A stretch of DNA of 60,000 bases. It comes from Mesostigma viride. Lineage: Eukaryota; Streptophyta; Mesostigmatophyceae; Mesostigmatales; Mesostigmataceae. Positions 43,400-54,200 of this stretch are shown here, piece by piece. The notes below the pieces were generated by a model. The model saw only the letters and a list, made by a program, of their open reading frames with translations, did no database searches and was not told the DNA's origin. The stretch covers positions 315,001 to 375,000 of the forward strand of contig RPFO01000106.1 in the NCBI GenBank assembly GCA_009746045.1, given 5' to 3'. The stretch's first letter is position 1. Every line of letters starts with the position of its first letter. Position numbers and translations under genes: made by a program.

Positions 43400-43829
43400 G
43401 GGAATACAGCAGTAGTGTAGAATAGATAGACCGTGGCCATGTACATGTACGCCTCCTAGAGGCCCTATCCCAGCTAAGCCACGCGCTTTATTTAATCATG
43501 TACATGTGTGCCTATGATGAGCCACACTCCAGATGCTGCCTAGCTTTATTTAGTTATGCTATGCCATGCAGAGAGATGCTCTCTGTAGAGAAGCTATGTC
43601 CTAGCTCTTGTATAGCCATGATGATCTTCCCCACCTATGACAGGCTCCCCTTCGCTGGGTGTTGCCTGAAACTCTGGGTGGTGCAGGTGCCCTAGTGCCC
43701 CTAGAGCAAGTGTTGTTTACATTCCCACCCTTGCAGGAAGTAGCTTAGAATGTATGATAGGCCATATGCCCCTTCTCTGGGCTATGTGCTACATATACTC
43801 CCAACGGAGTTATGTTACAATTCAATTCA
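43400..43829 (+). other. 3' UTR of the LINE-like element
   Basis: Its last part (GGGCTATGTGCTACATATAC, then CTCCCAACGGAGTTATG) is homologous to the truncated copy at 7912-8149. The shared 3' end is likely the signal read by the LINE machinery. Confidence 0.65.
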
Positions 43830-43963
43830 ATATGTAAATGCATTGAGATCTGGATCGTCTCGTTCGTCTTTCGCTAGGGGTTTAACTAGAGGCGGCCTTA
43901 CTAGTCTAGGTAGCATCAGAACAGGTAGAGGTAGAGGTGGCGGCCGAGGCTTGCGGCGTAACA

Positions 43964-44134
43964 CCTAGCCCAGCGGTACAGAACGCGCCGAACCAGGATC
44001 TCACCCTGGAACACAGGATCAGCTAAAATAACCATGTCGAAAGGGGGCCGATCAGTTTCAATGGGTATACCACGTTTTACATCCCGGCTGACTGCCGGCT
44101 GCGAAAGATCTACACCTGATTCATAATAGACCAT
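43964..44134 (-). pseudogene. Upstream part of the G0 extra 3' ORF
   Basis: Minus-strand continuation of 10569-11213 on the far side of G1. It reads IPIETDRPPFDMVILADPVF and GEILVRRVLYRWA, matching the G1 protein at 38550-38670 with substitutions (LPVETD versus IPIETD). Further upstream (SQPAVSRDVKRG versus SQVCRAPRDRG) similarity fades, so G0 is truncated or strongly diverged here. No pol of G0 was found to the right. Confidence 0.65.
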
Positions 44135-45779
44135 TATGAACAGTGGTCGCTATATTAATCTACGCAATCCACACCATGACTAGTATGGACGATAACTAAT
44201 CTAACATAATTAACCTGGCGCAGTTGACCCTGGCCGGTTATAGCCTGCGGTGAGACAACCTCTATAGGGAAGCGTGGCTAATGCCTCCCGAGGTACATGT
44301 AGCATTTACGACAGGAATTCAGGACCATGCATTTCCTAAACCCGCGGGCGTGACCCTGCCGGAAAGAGAAAGAGATTAACTCAATTCATTTCATTCATTC
44401 CGGGGGTGACAATGGTGAACGTTCCCACACACTATTAACCTTGGCGTCTCACGGCGTTGCCAAGCAGTGCCAAGCAGCACTGCTTGGACGCATGGTCAAC
44501 CGAGATCTCTAGGGCGCTACGGTTCACACGAATTGACTGTACGACCCAAAACGACTTATACTAGGTCCACGCACATTGACATGCTGCGCACCTACAGATA
44601 AACCAAAGTACCGAAAGTACTACAAAACCACTGAATAGCAAGTACAACGCCGTATGAACCGGCTGTACAAATAGTCCTAATTAGTCGAACACTAAGACTT
44701 CGCCTATTTCACATTGTTGCGCCGAACTGTCCACTAAAGGAACCTAATTAAATAGGCTTGGACGCAACACTCCTCCCCCCTCTCTGGGGAGAGGTCGGCT
44801 ACCCCGCTAGCCCAACGACAACCACACCCAGAACATGCTAGACTCCGTATACTACGCATGGTGCAACCCATGAGTGACCTATGGTCCCGATGGGGCAGGG
44901 ACCAGCTTGCACGACTAAGCTGGTCCATCGGGCAAGCCCAACTCAGATCCCGTCCATTGGCCGCGCGGCACGCAGAAGAAGGATGCATGCCCAAAGGACA
45001 AAAGCGAGGGGCCAAGACACAGGGCAGTGAGCCAAGGTCTCCACGATCACCACAAGTTTAGCCACGGACATACGTGAATCGTAACACATCCAAAGTGAGG
45101 ATAGTCAATACAGGCATCGACACGACCACCACTGTAACTGCACGAGGTGATACATCACACGCAGGTGGCTCAACCTCCAAATTATCATCACAAGAGCCAA
45201 TAAAGGCCATGCTACAATAAAGTAGCCAAAAGTCGCCAAAGATCACCGAATGTCGCCAAATGTCACCAAATGTCACCAACTCAACGACGTCCCAAATAGA
45301 ACAGTCTACCAATGGCAAGCAAGGTGCCATAAGCTCCAACCCGATCAGACAATGTGGTGAAGAACACAATATAAACTGTCATGTGACCATGACCAATCAC
45401 ACGCCCGTACTATCGCCACACGCGGCAATAGGGAGGTCCACCCAGACCCTTGAGGGGGAACCTGGACAGGAGCCAAAGGTCGGTGTGAGGAGCTGGAAAG
45501 CCCCGCCACGAGGGGACCTGACGGCCCCGGTGCGACCCCTGGACGGGCACTGGAAAGCCCCGTCATTGGGGGACCTGACGGCCCCACAACCCCGGAATTA
45601 CCACCCGCAACGGTCACAGTACCCACCGGTAACGTCGCGCTGGTGACTGCCCCGCCCGGCCCTTAAGGCGCGACCTGATTGGGTCCTGCACTGGAAGGTG
45701 TAGAAGCCCCAGGTCCCGCCGCCGCTTGGGGAGTCAACATCCGCTCCATCACCTTCTGGAGTACCGCTTCCATCGTGGT
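44135..45779. other. Non-coding region
   Basis: No gene supported. A C-rich block ACTCCTCCCCCC follows GACGCAACA at 44761-44785, resembling the complement of a polypurine tract beside an LTR-like TG...CA end; similar blocks recur at 46450, 46792 and 46870. It may be the remains of an LTR element on the minus strand. Confidence 0.3.
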
Positions 45780-46265
45780 GGACAACCGCGCCTAAAAAAA
45801 AACAACTCTGCCAATGCAACCATCTGTTTCTCCAAACCTAAACGTAGCGCCTGCAGCTAGGAGAAAACCCGCTGCTCGACCTCCACCGCGGACTGCGAAG
45901 AGAGGTCGGACGCCTTGTTAATGCCGGAAACCATGTTGTCCAACAAATGACTCGCCGATGCGTCCATCGACTCGCCGAAGTGGCCACTGTGTCTCCTTGT
46001 CCTTGTCGCCCGTCGCCACTATACCTGAGGGGCATAGCGCGGGCTCCATGTACGGTGGCTTACCACCGTTGCACAAATATACGCTTGCGACGGAAGTCGC
46101 GGGTGATACTTCGCCCGACGGCCGCCCTAGCGCTGACTGCCGCCACTGCGCCGACGTCGCGCAGATGTCGCAACTTGAGGCGCGATCATAGCTCGAACTG
46201 CGCGCACCGTATCCCGCGCTCTTTGTCGCCGCCGTAACCCTTATGAAATCGGTGTCCCTCGCCAC
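45780..46265 (-). pseudogene. Degenerate gag-like reading frame
   Basis: The minus-strand frame from 46265 reads MARDTDFIRVTAATKSAGYG and stays plausible to about 46000, then must shift to continue as ESMDASASHLLDNMVSGINK and AVEVEQRVFS with a stop, then LQALRLGLEKQMVALAELF. The second half looks like a coiled coil. No domain identified. Its neighbourhood of polypurine-like blocks suggests a decayed retroelement. Confidence 0.25.
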
Positions 46266-49137
46266 CTCGTATGACTACAAGGGCCCGGACTCCGCGCCGA
46301 ATGAACTAATGCCGAGGTCCAACCCCTCCTGAAGAGCGGGGTCCTGAAGAGCAGATAGCTCCTCCTTGCGGACCTGCGGCGGGTATTGGTGTGGTGGGGA
46401 AGAGACAAGTGTGCATGACTGCGCACATCCATCGCACGAAAGAGATGAGATACCTCCCCCCCCTAAGGGGGAGCCAAGCGTGTGCCGCGGCATGGAGGAA
46501 CCCGCACCAAGTTCAAAGAAAAAATATTGAAAGATTCCTCTGACACGCATACGCATCTTCCAATCCTTTATGCACACACCACGTACACCCTCATACACCT
46601 ACTACATGACCTAGTTGACCTCAGGCACTGACGAACCAAGGACAACCAACCCCGTACATCCACGATGTCCGGACCAACACATGCACTAGAGCTCACTAGT
46701 ATGACTACCAGTACAAACACAGATGCTCGGACCAACATGTGCATCCACCACTAGTAATAACACTAGTAACCTCAGTGCTTTCTCACACTGACTCCTCCCC
46801 CCCCTAAGGGGGATGGGAGCCTCTCCCTTCAGTCCACTAACTGGGTAACACACAGATGCCTATCTCTGTGACTCCTCCCCCCCCTAAGGGGCTGTGAAGC
46901 CTCTTCCTTCTTCTCTCCTCCCCCCTCTATGGGAATCGGAGCGCCCTCGCGACGGAAAGCACCCGGAGGGGGGGGGGGGGGAAGGAAAAAAAAATTCCAA
47001 ACAAACCAAACAGATAGAATATCAAGCCAAAATAGACGTGCCACAACTGAGGTACAAAGACATTGTACCCACAAGGGTACCCCCAGACTGGGGAGAAAGG
47101 GGTGTGAAGGTCAGGACAAGGCAGTGTCTACGAAACATGTGTCCGAATGGCAGTGAGAGTGGAGTGATCAGGTCCACAAGCAAGGCTGCCCCTACAAACA
47201 CGTCGAGGAACTTCCCGGTACTGAGCTATCACGAGCCCCTGTCATCATGGTAGATGTGTCTAGTATGCGATGTACGATAAACCATTGCCTCTGTTACCAG
47301 CATGACCGCTAGTATTGAGTACAAAAAAAAATAGGTATGACTACCTGCAACAGAAACGTGCCACACACCCACAACAATGGGTAGGAACACCCATTATCGC
47401 CTGGCATCAATCCCAGCAAACAGCAGGTATGACCAACAGCAACCCCGATTAATAGCAAGGATTACTGCTTGCTAGCTCTTGGCACGGTGGTTGTACAGGG
47501 AAGGGGTGATGGCAAGGGGCTGAATGCGACTGAGGATAGATGATGTGGGGGTGATGGTAAAACCCAATGCACCCCATGTGAAGAGTCCTAACTCCCCTTA
47601 GAACAGGGAAGAGAACAAAATGCTAATAGCGCCTTCAGACTGAAGGAGTACTGCTAACCCTATAGGATCCATAGATTGTTATGTCAAGCAACAAAAATCA
47701 ACAACAATCCCAGGCCCGTCATGCAGCTAAGTGCTCCATTGCCTAAAACCTGCAACTAAGAAGGTTGCACATTGTGGCGACGTAACCCTCCCTGACTGGA
47801 AGGAAAAAGTACGAGGAGACAAGTGTGCATGACAGGAGTATTGGGGACCCTGTAGGATCCACACGTGGGAAATGATGTCCATGAACGTCCACGACAGCAT
47901 GCATTTCATCTAAGTGAAATCTCAACTATAGGAAGGTTGCAAAGCATATGCTGATAGAACCCTCCCTGACTGGAAGGAAAAGTAAGGTACCCGAGCTACA
48001 ACAACCAAGCGCATCATCCTGAAACAACCACGTCGCATAGATACGTCAAAGGTAAGAAACACCCTTGCCAAACAGGCCGACGCTTGAAGATGGACATGAT
48101 GCACAAAGGAACAAGCCGGTGGAACGCCGGCGACAACCACTAAGGAAACAAAAGAGGTAAAGTGTTGATACACTTCACATGGACGGCCGTGAGGGCCATA
48201 TACACAGGAACCAAAAGAAGCAAAAGAGACAAAATACTCATGATGGCACCAGCTATGACTAGCTGTTGCAACAACTGTCACTCTAACTAATTAATCCCAA
48301 CAAAGAGACAGCAACAGCCATGAGGGTATCCCTAATTGCGATGTCTAGTAGCAAATAAGACCAACCTAGACAACACAGCTATTACTAGCTGCTGTCACAG
48401 CTGATACAAATATTGCTAGAATATTGCAGTCACTAAAGACTACAACGGACGATGCTACTAAAGATAGCAATTGTCACTATAGCACCTATAAGGTGAGCAC
48501 AGGCAGCCATCCTGGCCCCTGCAAAGGAGGTACATGGTACAGGCAGCTAACGGCTACAACCACAAGGACACAGTGTCAACATACTGGCATGACTAGCGGC
48601 ATATGGAAATAACCAAACAACAAAAGAAAGAAGAAGGACAGGTGTGACCACCCGTGACAGCGCAGCAGCTAGCCAGACTGGCTACTACCTGCCTGTCTCC
48701 AAGATACTGGCATGACTACCAGCACCTAAAGAAAATAAAACAACCCAATGAAGTAAAAGAACAAGTGTGACCACCTGTAACAGTGCAGCAGCTAACCAAA
48801 GTAGCTACTACTGCGCGTCACCACTCGCGCATGCAACAGGTATGACTACCTGTTGTCACAGCTACGTAGTGCATCCAACAATTGTTGCCCTCCCTGTACC
48901 CTTTGCACTGATGACCCAGGTGAGAGGAGGGTTGGGGCAGAAGGCAAAGGTGGTGGTGAAGGTCATAGAGTGGTACAAGTGGCTCCTAGTGACCCAGGAG
49001 TGCCGTGCGCATAAGAATTAACGCTTCTGCCTGAACAAGAGTGGCAAGACCTGCCTCCCCCACCCGTACCCACGAATGACCTGTTCAGCGTGCTCCGAAG
49101 ATTAAGGAGCAAGCCACAGTGTACACTATTGCTGCTA
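46266..49137. other. Non-coding, mildly repetitive region
   Basis: Three more CTCCTCCCCCCCCTAAGGGG blocks (about 46450, 46792, 46870) and a G14 run near 46965. A diverged tandem pair at about 47760-47830 and 47930-47990 shares GGTTGCA, then AACCCTCCCTGACTGGAAGG. CATGACTA(C/G) motifs recur at 48300-48870. No supportable ORF. Confidence 0.4.
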
Positions 49138-49562
49138 GGGGCTACAGCCTATAAGGGCTGCCACTAAAAGAAACACTTGGGCTACAGCCTCGAAGGACTG
49201 CAACGCTAAATGGGCTACAGCCGGGAGAGGCTGCAACGCGAAAATGGGCTACAGCCGGGAAGGGCTGCAACGCCAAAATGGGCTACAGCCGGGAAGGGCT
49301 GCAACGCAAAAATGGGCTACAGCCTGGAAGGGCTGCAGCACACACACACACAAAGGGGGCTACAGCCTGTAAGGGCTGCAGCACCACAATGGGCTACAGC
49401 ATGTAAGGGCTGCAGCACAAAAATGGGCTACAGCATGTAAGGGCTGCAGCACAAAAATGGGCTACAGCCTGGAAGGGCTGCAGCATGACAAAAAGAAAAG
49501 GGGGCTACAGCCTGGAAGGGCTGCAACCCTAAAAGAAACACTACTGGGTAGGGCTGCATATA
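49138..49562. repeat. Minisatellite with an internal inverted repeat
   Basis: About 12 tandem units of 33-42 bp: GGGCTACAGCC(G/T)GGAAGGGCTGCA(A/G)C followed by a short A/C-rich spacer (CACAAAAAT, CACACACACACAAAG). GGCTACAGCC and GGCTGCAGC partly pair, so each unit could form a hairpin. The 76-codon open frame at 49210-49440 is a repeat artefact. Confidence 0.85.
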
Positions 49563-49731
49563 CTGATAGAAATTCAAGTCTAGGAAAAACTAAAATTTCG
49601 ACAGCATTGGCCGAAGGAGCGTTCTATCATAATGAACAATCCTACTCCGGGCGTACCTGTGTCTTCGACTCCACCAGCTGACTGCCGGGTGTCGTGCCCA
49701 TGGACGCTGCCGGAGTAAAAGAGGTCGCCGA

Positions 49732-51032
49732 TGATGAACAGCCATACGGCGTATAATACGCCGTATGGCGCGTATTATACGCCATACGCAAGATTTCCGT
49801 ATGAAAATGGGAAAAAAAATACGCACTGCGTATTTTTTGCGTATTTTTTGCGTATTGCGTATTTTTTGCGTATTTTTTGCGTATGAACCGCGTTCGAAGT
49901 AGCTTCTGGCATCATTTTGGACGGCACGTGGAGCCGGAACTAGACTGTATCTAGGCGACCTGGAACTCCGCGACAAAAACGACATGCAGGTGCCAAGCTG
50001 GCCGTGCATGTACGACTGTACGTGCATTGCTGCAGATTGCTGCGTGTCGGACTAGGGTCTAGGAGACGAAGGACGAGGAAATTAGGTGACGAAGTTATGT
50101 TGTCTGCCAACAAGGGCGCGCATCTGGCACCTAACATTTAATCGTAGCACAATTGACATCCAGGCACCATGGCTAGCGACGGTGATGGTGTGGGTCTATG
50201 GAACACGATGATGACTGGGCCGACGAGATGCAGGCCGTATTCGAGACTGTCTGGACACACATCGTGAAAGAGCAGACTCTCAACAAGAAAGGGCAGCCGA
50301 CAGGTAACTACAAGCTAAGTGACGTGCACACTTTTGGATGCAGAATTCTCGGGTTCTACCACCCGAGCAAGGCTAGCACCCGCCATATCATGGGCGCTAC
50401 GTACGCGAAGGAGGCAAGAGTGAGCGAGTGCAAGAGGCCGCCGGAGGCATTACGTCGCAGGCTGCGGGGTATTTGGTGTGACTCGCGATGCACATAAATG
50501 CCTTATTTAGCCATGCAGGCTGCTGCTAGCCAGCCACCGTACCATATGTGTTAATGGTTTAGGGAAGCTGGGTCGGGTTGCTGGCATGCATGGTATCCTG
50601 CACGCTAGCCACATTGTTGGCAGCCCGTATGGATTCTTGCTTCATGTAGATCAATATTGCATGGTGGCCTACCACGAGTAGGCAAGATGTCTGTTTCTGG
50701 CACAATGTCTTATTACTTTTGGCAAGTTGGCCGACTGATCGTGTGCTATTTACAGACATTATTAATAACAACAGATGTACAATGCTTGTATTTGTAGGCA
50801 TGCAGCGACGGCAACGGCAATATTATGTGATGATGTGTTAAATAAAGGCAAGTGGTGTTAAGCAAGAACACACAAAAAACATGCCTGATTGGTCAGAATG
50901 TTGAAGAACCCCCTGAACCATGCAAAAAACAGCATTTTCAAGAGTCCCCGTATGATTTGCGTATTATACCCCGTATGGCGTATTATACACCATACCCATG
51001 GGCCCCGTATGGTTGCGTATTGCGTATGGCTG
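49732..51032. mobile_element. CGTAT-palindrome element at the truncated end of G2
   Basis: Both ends carry ACAGCCATACG in inverted orientation, followed by stacked palindromes such as CGTATAATACGCCGTATGGCG (49745 onward) and CGTATTATACCCCGTATGGC (50960 onward). On the right it abuts G2 sequence at 51033. On the left the flank is not G2, so either the rest of G2 was lost or the junction is a rearrangement. No target duplication identified. Confidence 0.45.
50198..50497 (+). CDS. Short ORF, unknown
   Basis: 100 codons, starting MEHDDDWADEMQAVFETVWT and containing VHTFGCRILGFYHPSKASTR. Composition looks protein-like. A possible donor (CAG-GTAACT at about 50302) could make it a first exon. No family recognised. 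It lies in the middle of the CGTAT-palindrome element. Confidence 0.3.
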   Translation: MEHDDDWADEMQAVFETVWTHIVKEQTLNKKGQPTGNYKLSDVHTFGCRILGFYHPSKASTRHIMGATYAKEARVSECKRPPEALRRRLRGIWCDSRCT

Positions 51033-51146
51033 TACACTGCTGGACCGTGACACCCAGCGGCCCGGAAGGGCCTCGAAATACAGCTCAGGGTCCGGTGGGG
51101 GCGGGGACGGCAGCGAGCTCTCCGCCGGAGGGGTAGGCTCTGACAT
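51033..51146 (-). pseudogene. Start of the extra 3' ORF of G2
   Basis: From the ATG at 51146 (MSEPTPPAESSLPSPPPPDP) to the breakpoint. Matches the G1 extra ORF start (MSEPTPQMESLPPTPDPE, then LPGRWVSRSS) with small in-frame indels, supporting 36973 as the G1 start. Truncated after about 38 codons. Confidence 0.65.
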
Positions 51147-51222
51147 GACGGCTGCGGAGGGGAGGGGACAACCAACCACCCGTCGACAGCAGACATAACA
51201 TAAGAGAGGAGAAGGTCTACCA

Positions 51223-54200
51223 CTAGAGCTTATGCAGGGTTTTATACTCCTGCAGCAGGCGACTACACCCATCTAGCTCACTCTCCGTATACCAGACCTT
51301 ATCTACCTCAGGCCGGGCCCACTTCAAATGTTCCGAAAAGTGTGACACTTTTGGTCGTTTTTTTGACTTTTTCGACGATCGTCACTCTGCAGAGTGATTC
51401 GTCGTGCGAAATCGTGCGAAATTGTGCGAAATTTGCTGAAATCGTGTGAAATTTGCTGAAATCGTGCGAATTTGTGCGAAATTTGCTGAAATTGTGCGAA
51501 ATTTCATGTGAAAAATGTCGACGGTAAAAAATTTTGATGTGCACAACGTGTGTGAATTCATGCGAAATTTTGTCAAACGTCACTCCCCAAAACGACCCTT
51601 GGTTGAAATCCATGCGAAATTGTGCGAAATCATGCAAAATTGTGCGAAATCGTGCGAAATCGTGCGAAAATGTGTGAAAATTTTGCGAAAATCACGCGAA
51701 AATCACGCGAACTCGTGCGAAATTTTATTTTTTTTTTGCGAAAATAGCGAAAAAGTGTCACACACTTGGCTTGGACGGCGGAACATTTGAAGTGGGCCCG
51801 GCCCTCACTACGAGCATACATCCACTTCACCTTATACTGGCGCTGGGTACCGCGGCCCTTTTTGATATCTCTATGGGCCACGATACCCTCTACCTCGTCC
51901 TCTACCTCACCAGTATCAGGATTATGCTCTAAAGGGGCAGGGGCTAATTCTCTACCAGCGAACGTGCTCTGATGATAGAGCTTCAGCTGGCTTCTATGAA
52001 AGGTGCGCGAGTGGGTCTGCCAAGAGGTAGGAATATCTATCTCATACAGAAATTACCTACTCTAGACAACACACGGAAGGGTCCTAAGAAGGCGGGCCTA
52101 AGTTTCACTTTCAGTTCAGCTTCGAACTTATGAGCGAAGCGGCCAACACGGGGGCCTTCTACTAAGACTAAATCTCCTATTTCTATCTCAGGTGCTCTTC
52201 TATCTAATGAGGCACGCAACCTAGCAAGGTATTTGGCCTGCGCCCTATGGTACCCTGCAATAGCGTTGTCGTGTGCATTCTTCATCTTATCTAATAACGC
52301 CTGCACACCTTCTACAGTATCCCGGGACACATCATCCTTGTCCCTTAAAGGACTAGCTAAGAGAGAGGTAGGGGTAAGAGGTTGTCTACCAGTATCTAGG
52401 AAGAAGGGCGTATAACCATGCGCAGCCTGAGGGCAGTTGTTAAGGGAAAACTCTACCAGACATAGATAATCCTCCCAATCACTCCCAGAGCCATTCACAT
52501 AGTGCCGCAGAGCTTCTTCCACTACCCTATTCAAACGTTCTACTAAATGAGACGAGGAGGAGTGGTAGGCAGTACCGAAGGTGACCTTGGTACCGATAGC
52601 AGCGAAGAACTGCTGCCAAAAATCAGAAGTAAATAACTTATCCTTATCACTAATAAACTGCCTACTCAAACCATGATATCTATATACGTTATTAAGGTAT
52701 AGGCGTGCGCAATCGCGTGCGGTGAGTTCTAAGGGACACGGCACGAGATGACACATACGAGTAAAACGATCTACAAAAACAAGGATCTGGGCGTTACCTC
52801 TATCATTCTTCCTAAAAGGTCCTACAAAATCCATCATAATGGAGTCCCACGGCATGATGGGATCAGGTAAGGTCCTAGGCTCTGCTATCTGTCCTACATT
52901 GTTGGGTTTCATCTCCTGGCAAGATTGACAGGTTCTAACATACTCATCTACATCCTTTAAAAGGGAAGGCCAGTAGTAAGAGCGGGCTACTAGGTCCCGT
53001 ACCCGTTTACCACCCTGATGAGCAGCTAAGTCATGCAACTCAAAGAGCAAGGAGGAGCGACAGATAGGAGGGACATACAGGCGCCATTGAGGGGGAGAAT
53101 CTGCTATCTGCACATATAAAAATCCACCTACAAATTTACAAGGGTGCTTGCCTAATTGTTGGGGATGGGCAGCAATGGCAGCTAATGCTTCCGGCTCAGT
53201 GGCCGTAAATCTACTAATAAGGCGTTCAAGATCAGAGGTAGGCATCGCTACAGAGGTATCCAGAACAGGTTTAAAGAGATCTCCTACCGCCTTGCCAAAG
53301 AGAAGGGGAGGTCCTAGAGGGACTATGTTTTCATAAGACTTTCCTGACCTAGTCGCTATATGGCTAAGCGGTATAGAAATTTTATTTTTCCCCTCCCCCC
53401 CACCGAGGCCACAGGAAGGGCCTCACACGGGAGAGAGAGTCCTACGTGAGAAAGGAGATCAGGCATGCGAACAGCTGTATGAAAGAGGTAGGCATAGGAT
53501 TCATCATCAGGTAGTTCACCATACGGGGTTACACCCATAGTAGTAGGAACTAGAGTAGTATTGAGAACATCAAGGTCCTCGAAAAAGGAGTAATCTGCAC
53601 GACGGGAGAGTGCATCTGGTACTATGTTATCTACACCCTTAACATACTGAAGTTTAAAAGGGGAGAACTGTGCTAAAAACTCCATCCAGCGCGCTTGACG
53701 AGGGGTAAGGTTGGGTTGTGAGAGAAGATGGGTAAGGGGACGGTGATCCGTCTGGATAACTAATCTATAAGGATCAATCTCACAGGGTTCATTCAGACAA
53801 ACATCAAATTGAGCACCTTTAAGAAAGTGCTGCCACGCGTGGCAACAATACACCACAGCTAATAGTTCTGCTGGTGTACGGGATAGTTACGCTCCGCAGG
53901 AAGCATTGTCCTAGAGATATACTCGATTGGCTGTAAGCCCTGACCCTGATCCTGGAGAAGGACGCCCCCTATAGCTACCTTGCTAGCATCTGTAGCTACA
54001 ACAAAGGGTTTAGTAGTATCCGGTAGGATGAGTACGGGAGGGAGAGGAGTAGGGATTTTAGACACTGAAAAGCCGACTGACATTCACTACTCCAAACAAA
54101 GGGGATATCCTTCTTTAATAGATGATTAATAGGGGCTGCTATAGTTGCGAAACGCGGGATAAAACGCCTATAGTAAGAAGCAATTCCTAGAAACTACGTA

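Larger units (their letters stand above)
40139..43829 (+). mobile_element. LINE-like element carrying only an ORF1
   Basis: Flanked by the 12-bp duplication ATATGTAAATGC (40127-40138, 43830-43841) and ending in an AATTCAATTCAAT tail. It opens with CACGAGCCACGAGCCACGAG, a short tandem 5' start, so it looks full length. It encodes an L1 ORF1p-like protein, split by a TTAA element, but no endonuclease or reverse transcriptase. Without the insert it is about 2 kb. Mobilised in trans by an autonomous LINE, by inference. Confidence 0.75.
11214..43963 (+). mobile_element. G1: Ty3/Gypsy chromovirus with nested inserts
   Basis: Full-length LTR retrotransposon expanded to 32.7 kb by later insertions. 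It is flanked by the 5-bp duplication CCTAG (11209-11213 and 43964-43968). Gene order is 5' LTR, small hybrid-binding-like ORF, gag with CCHC knuckle, protease, RT, RNase H, integrase, chromodomain, additional 3' ORF, polypurine tract, 3' LTR. RT before integrase and the C-terminal chromodomain place it in the chromoviruses. Inserts: non-LTR copy at 11729-12184, Copia at 16201-32223, TTAA element at 34496-36213, LINE-like element at 40139-43829. The LTRs are almost identical apart from inserts, so integration is recent. Confidence 0.9.
39685..43963 (+). repeat. 3' LTR of G1 (interrupted)
   Basis: Composed of 39685-40138 and 43842-43963, split by the LINE-like insert. Ends GCGGCGTAACA, followed by the CCTAG duplication. 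Confidence 0.9.

Noticed and set aside
49138-49562. CRISPR-like array
   Set aside because: Units are contiguous with short degenerate spacers, there are no unique spacers of constant length and no cas genes; the genome is eukaryotic.
49210-49681. Repetitive open frames MGYS...
   Set aside because: Translation of the GGGCTACAGCC minisatellite.
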